A stretch of DNA of 64,000 nucleotides from Cichorium intybus (lineage: Eukaryota > Streptophyta > Magnoliopsida > Asterales > Asteraceae): the NCBI GenBank assembly GCA_023525715.1, contig CM042014.1:21361063-21425062 (forward strand), read 5' to 3'. The position numbers were made by a program, and so were the translations under genes. Position 1 is the stretch's first letter; every line of letters begins with the position of its first letter. Positions 60,020 to 64,000 of the stretch are shown piece after piece. The notes beneath the pieces were generated by a model that was given only the letters and a program-made list of their open reading frames with translations, was not told where the DNA came from and did no database searches.

Positions 60020-62480
60020 TTAATTATCACAATGAGATGATTCGTTGTCATGCTCAATCTCAGAAGCAGCTTCTTCTTCTTCTAATTCAAAGCAACAATC
60101 ATCAATCCCATAAGCTGCATGCCCATTCCCAAATGCCTTTATATGATCTTTCAAAGATCTCTTGTGTTTGAAATCTGATCCACAGCTGCAATACCAAAGT
60201 TTCCCACAGTTTTTCTCGTGGGTGCGCCAATCTCCTCTAACTGCAAAGGCCTTGCCGCATTTCCTGCACATAAACGGCTTGATACCATGCTTCCTTTTGT
60301 AGTGTGTCTGAAGGGTTCTGAAATCTTTTAGTGGTTTGGCCCTTGGGTGGTCGATGTTGTTTCTACACCCAGGTGCACAGCAGTAGCATGGTAGCCGTAG
60401 CATGGCTGTGGGCTGTGTTCCTCTTAGGGATTCTGGGCCTCTCCTATATTGAGATCCATGGCCCCACATATGCATCTATATCACATAAATCAATAATTAG
60501 AAATTATATATTCGTGAAATTATGTATATATAACACAAATGTTACACTAGGAGTCCAACAATAGATTTATTGACCGAATTATAAACTATGCATTTATTGA
60601 CCGAATTATCAAAGTATATATACTGCACTTTATTTACATGAATCCAAAGAACGTGTACCGATTAGCTGGATATGTCTCAAAATGCGTTGGTTGATGATAT
60701 AGTGTATACGAGTTAGCTAGATTTGCCTAAAAAATGCATTTGTTGATGATATAGTACGAGCAAAATGACTCCATAGTGGAACAATTCCCAACATAGTATT
60801 ACTGATGCCACGAAAACGTAGGAGACTAAAGTCTTGTCGTTACAACTGTAAGTGCTAGTAAGTACACCGATTTTGTTACTACGTATTAAAACTTGTTCAT
60901 CAAACAAATTAGGTGCATTAATAGCTGTTAAATTTTATGGGTGCACTCTAAATTCATCTTGGATCTGTTAGGTTCTCAAAATAATAACTGCTTTATTTGT
61001 AGTTAAAAGCAATATATATCTCCTGCTACCGTAATCAATGGAAGGAAAATATGACAAATATGTGCTAGAACGAAAAAAAAAATGTACGAGAAGGACTTAA
61101 AGGCTGTCTACATGTAATTTGCTCTCTTTTAATAAGCAAAGAAAGCAGAATACTAAGTGGGGTTTGTAACATAGAATCTCAAAATCACATCAGCAGGTTA
61201 TGTGGGGTTCTGTGGTGGGAATTTACATGTAGATTAAATCTGAGTGGTCAGAGATATGCATATAGATTAAAAGAAGGCGTCTTTTTCTTTTTAACTGTTT
61301 AAATATGATCACGAAGATCATATTTGTATCTTAGGTGGAGCAGGGAGATGATGAATAGAACAAGAGAAAGGTTTCATTTTTGACACAACTGCAAGTGTAT
61401 CGAGGAAAGGAGAAAAAGAAGAATGCAAACTCCAAGGAACAAAAAGCATAATCCTTGTCTTGTTCAATCACAGAAAAAGAAGAAATTATTTTTACAGCAC
61501 TATCTCTGACCAGTACTGATCAGTTGGACCAAAGTGTTGATTTGTTCAAAATCCCCAAAAACCCACAAATCATGCAGAGATGAAAGAAAAAGTCATGGGA
61601 CTGAGGATTAATTAAAGGCTAAATTAATGCTATATAAAATCAAAACTGAAAGCGAAGAAAAAGAGGTAACTAACCCTAACCCTAAAAACAAATATTGTAG
61701 ATATACACTTTCTTTCATCATACAAAGTGAAAAACGAAAAAAGTAGAGTTGAAAATTAGCAAGAAAAGAAGTGTACAAGGAAAGACGAATATGGGGTTGG
61801 CTTTTTCTTTTTGTAACAAAAGAGATTCAAAGGAAAGGGAACAAAAGTTGTATTATAGAGAGCTTTTAGGGTAATACCTGCATGTTATTGTATCTGTTGA
61901 AGGTTTTGAAGCAAAGAGGGCAAGAGAACTGAGTTGGTCCAATCAGAATCTGAGCTGGAGTTGGGATCCAATACTGACCCTTGTTGAGTGCGCTTGTAAG
62001 ATATCCGTTGCTGTTTGTACCTTCTTCCTCCTCCACTTCTTTATGATCAGCTTCGGTAGTATAGTTGTTTGTATTGGTGGATAGCCTTGGGATGAGATCA
62101 GCTTCAGAAAGGCTAGCGCTTGGGAGGCCAAGGTTTAGAGCAACAGTCACAGTCTCATGATCATCATCATCGTTAGTAGTTTTGTTCTTGTGATGATCTA
62201 CTTCCATGGCTACGGTTGTGGTGGTTGTACTACAAGAATCATAAGTAGTACTACTAAGATATTCTTGATTTTGGTTGGGTGATCTTCTTGTTGGGCTGAG
62301 GCTGAGGAGAGGAAGAGCTTCCCTGAGAGGTGGAGAAGGTGGTGACGATTGATAATAGTGAGTGAAATTAGAATAGGAAAGCGGAGGAGGAGCTGGAACA
62401 GGAGACAAGTAGTGATAGTTAGGGTTAAGACTGAACCAAGATCCATTGTAGTAAGTGGCGTAAGGGTGATCGCTGCTCAT
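60020..62480 (-). CDS. WIP-domain C2H2 zinc-finger transcription factor, two exons
   Basis: Exon 1 is 62480-61878 (201 codons), the intron is 61877-60476 (1402 bp, GT...AG, phase 0), and exon 2 is 60475-60020 (151 codons plus TAA): 352 residues. Features: Ser/Pro-rich N-terminus with PPLREALPLLSLSP, an EAR-type repression motif (LNLGL, residues 115-119), an acidic stretch, the WIP signature (W171-I-P), then four zinc fingers. Finger 1 spans the intron (C187, C190, H203, H207). Finger 2 is the long CCAPGC...HYKRKH type, finger 3 CRKCGKAF...HEKNC, and finger 4 CSCGSDF...H. All Cys and His are present. The nuclear family controls tissue patterning and cell fate (Arabidopsis NTT/WIP2, WIP4, WIP5 and relatives). 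The N-terminal motifs place it nearer WIP2/4/5 than TT1 (WIP1). The start ATG 62480 is the first in frame. Intact and probably functional. Confidence 0.93.
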
Positions 62481-62528
62481 GTTTGCAAAAGGTAGGAAGC
62501 AAAGATCAGATGAACAGATAAGCTAGGA

Positions 62529-62536
62529 TTATATAT
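62529..62536 (-). promoter_or_regulatory. Possible TATA box of the WIP gene
   Basis: ATATATAA on the minus strand, about 50 bases before the ATG. That leaves a short leader, so a more distal start is possible (a TTTAAATA lies near 62657). Confidence 0.35.
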
Positions 62537-62750
62537 GTAGATAGAGAGGGAGAGAGAAAGATGACCAAAAAGTTGAAAAGGTGAAGACTGAACAAAAACA
62601 CCAAAGCTAAAAGAAGTGCAAGGAGAAGTTTTAACAAGGCAAATCAAGGTTGATAAAGTATTTAAAGCTCCTCCTCATATTAAAAAAATTAGATAGACAA
62701 GATATCACTACCTCTCTCAGATGTGACTAAACAATAGATATACATACTCC

Positions 62751-62752
<2 letters not shown>

Positions 62753-62806
<54 letters not shown>
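62753..62806. repeat. (GA)27 in the WIP upstream region
   Basis: A perfect 54-base GA run 273 bases upstream of the ATG (CT on the coding strand). GA repeats are known binding sites for plant BPC/GAGA-type factors, so a regulatory role is possible. Confidence 0.9.
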
Positions 62807-62808
<2 letters not shown>

Positions 62809-64000
62809 CGATTAGATTAATGGGGGGCAGTGAGAGAGATAATGTTGGGACTTGAAAGAACAAAGGTCCGTCTTCGATAGCACTTTCCTGTGTGGAAAGG
62901 GGAAGTTTGTAAATATAGGCAAGTAGCGAAACGATCCTTAAATAATTAAAATTCATCATTTCAGTCCCTTAACTTAAAAGAAGCCTAGGCTTCCCGCTTG
63001 CTCTTTGTTTATAAAATTATTGCCGTTCATAAAAAAATATACATCACAAATTGGGATCTCAATTAAAGTACCCTTCTAAAAATGCCTTACGGGCCCCACA
63101 CACATATACAAATGTGTGAGTGCACATAAAACCCTATTTATCTAAAATCATAGGAGTATTAATTTAAAACTTATCAAACTTTTTAACTTATAGCAATTAG
63201 TTGATTAATTAAAATATAATGTTAATTATTTTTATTCAAATGTAACGTTATTTCTAATGGTGAAATTGGTTTGTATTATGTTTGCTCACATTTCTACTAG
63301 GGAACGATGTTCAAATATATATATTATGTTTTCGGTAATTAAATATAAAATTTTTTTTTTTTAGTTATAATAATTAACATAGTTAATGCATTTATATAAT
63401 GAGAAAGTGGTTTCTTTAAATTGTTGCAAGTCCCAATGATAATTTCACGATGATGCCATTGTAAATGTCAAACATAGTAAGGAAACAATGGTACAAATTA
63501 CACTACTCTTTTAGTGTACTGCAAAAATAATATTTACAGTTAATACCAACGTCCAAATCATTCTTTCAATAGTTAAACAAATCTACATATAGTGTTAAAC
63601 GTAAAACTAAATCTAGATGTCAAATTAACTAAAAGATAGATCAAAAACTAATTTTCAAATAATAGGAATTTTCCTAAAAAGTAACTTTTAACTAAAAAAT
63701 TTCACAATATAACACAATAATAATCCTTAAAATAATATAAAATACTAGGATGTTTTTACCTTGAAAAAAAAGTTGATACTTGAAAAATAATCATAATTAA
63801 ATTTAAATAACAGACCAAATAACGAAAATTTATATTAATTAATCATAATAGTATTTTAACATAAAACGAAATAATAATTATATTAATTTTATTCACGTAC
63901 AACCGATGCATATAGTCCATCAAAATACTATCATTCTAAATTATATCAATCTAGATTAATTAAGCATAATAATAGCTGAAAGTTACAATAAATCAAATAT
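62807..64000. other. AT-rich spacer, right edge of the window
   Basis: No gene, element end or clear repeat recognised. Confidence 0.6.

Noticed and set aside
61672..61686. Telomere-like TAACCCTAACCCTAAA
   Set aside because: Only two units, inside the WIP intron; not an internal telomere array.
62717..62959. 80-codon minus-strand frame rich in Ser-Leu
   Set aside because: It is just translation of the GA/CT microsatellite.

Overview
This is nuclear DNA from a flowering plant, almost certainly a eudicot with a repeat-rich genome. It has plant-type Ty3/gypsy and Ty1/copia retrotransposons, a plant L1-like LINE, short inverted-repeat transposons, AT microsatellites, and two recognisable plant genes: an arabinogalactan peptide and a WIP-type zinc-finger gene with its conserved intron. 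An asterid, possibly Asteraceae, is a guess from overall style and is not proven here. No rRNA, tRNA, CRISPR array or bacterial-type operon was seen.

Layout: 1-9467 is the 3' two-thirds of an Athila-type gypsy element: pol with two nonsense codons, an env-position ORF with its own upstream TATA box, a polypurine tract and a 3' LTR. 9468-11750 is the 3' end of a copia element. 11751-17000 holds inverted-repeat elements (Mutator-like MITEs and a 1.5-kb element) around AAT microsatellites. About 17040-23600 is a decayed copia on the minus strand, split by two solo LTRs. 23600-26460 has a small two-exon coding fragment, a 137-bp tandem duplication and a (TA)56 tract. 26582-26788 is the AG-peptide gene. 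28083-29032 is another solo LTR, followed by a short-LTR copia start and a plus-strand copia wreck (30590-35280) that is again split by two solo LTRs. 37729-38659 is a nested inverted-repeat element containing a 441-bp hairpin. 38959-44149 is a complete, young copia element with an uninterrupted 1332-codon ORF. 44150-52730 is AT-rich spacer with copia debris and one more solo LTR. About 52733-59650 is a decayed LINE (minus) with a solo LTR inside it. 60020-62480 is the WIP zinc-finger gene (minus), and the window ends in AT-rich spacer.

The host contributes only two convincing genes in 64 kb. The rest is layered transposon history: seven solo LTRs (four with perfect 5-bp target duplications, three with 4 of 5 bases matching) against one intact LTR element. 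The most unusual signal is a set of short palindromes of the form ACACG-N2/3-CGTGT. They are clustered in the Athila LTR, in front of the internal TATA box of the same element's env-position ORF, and in two solo LTRs of another gypsy lineage. A different palindrome, GATAGCG-N-CGCTATC, sits at the comparable place in a further LTR. A splice-donor-like ATCAGGTGAGT is shared by three of those LTRs.
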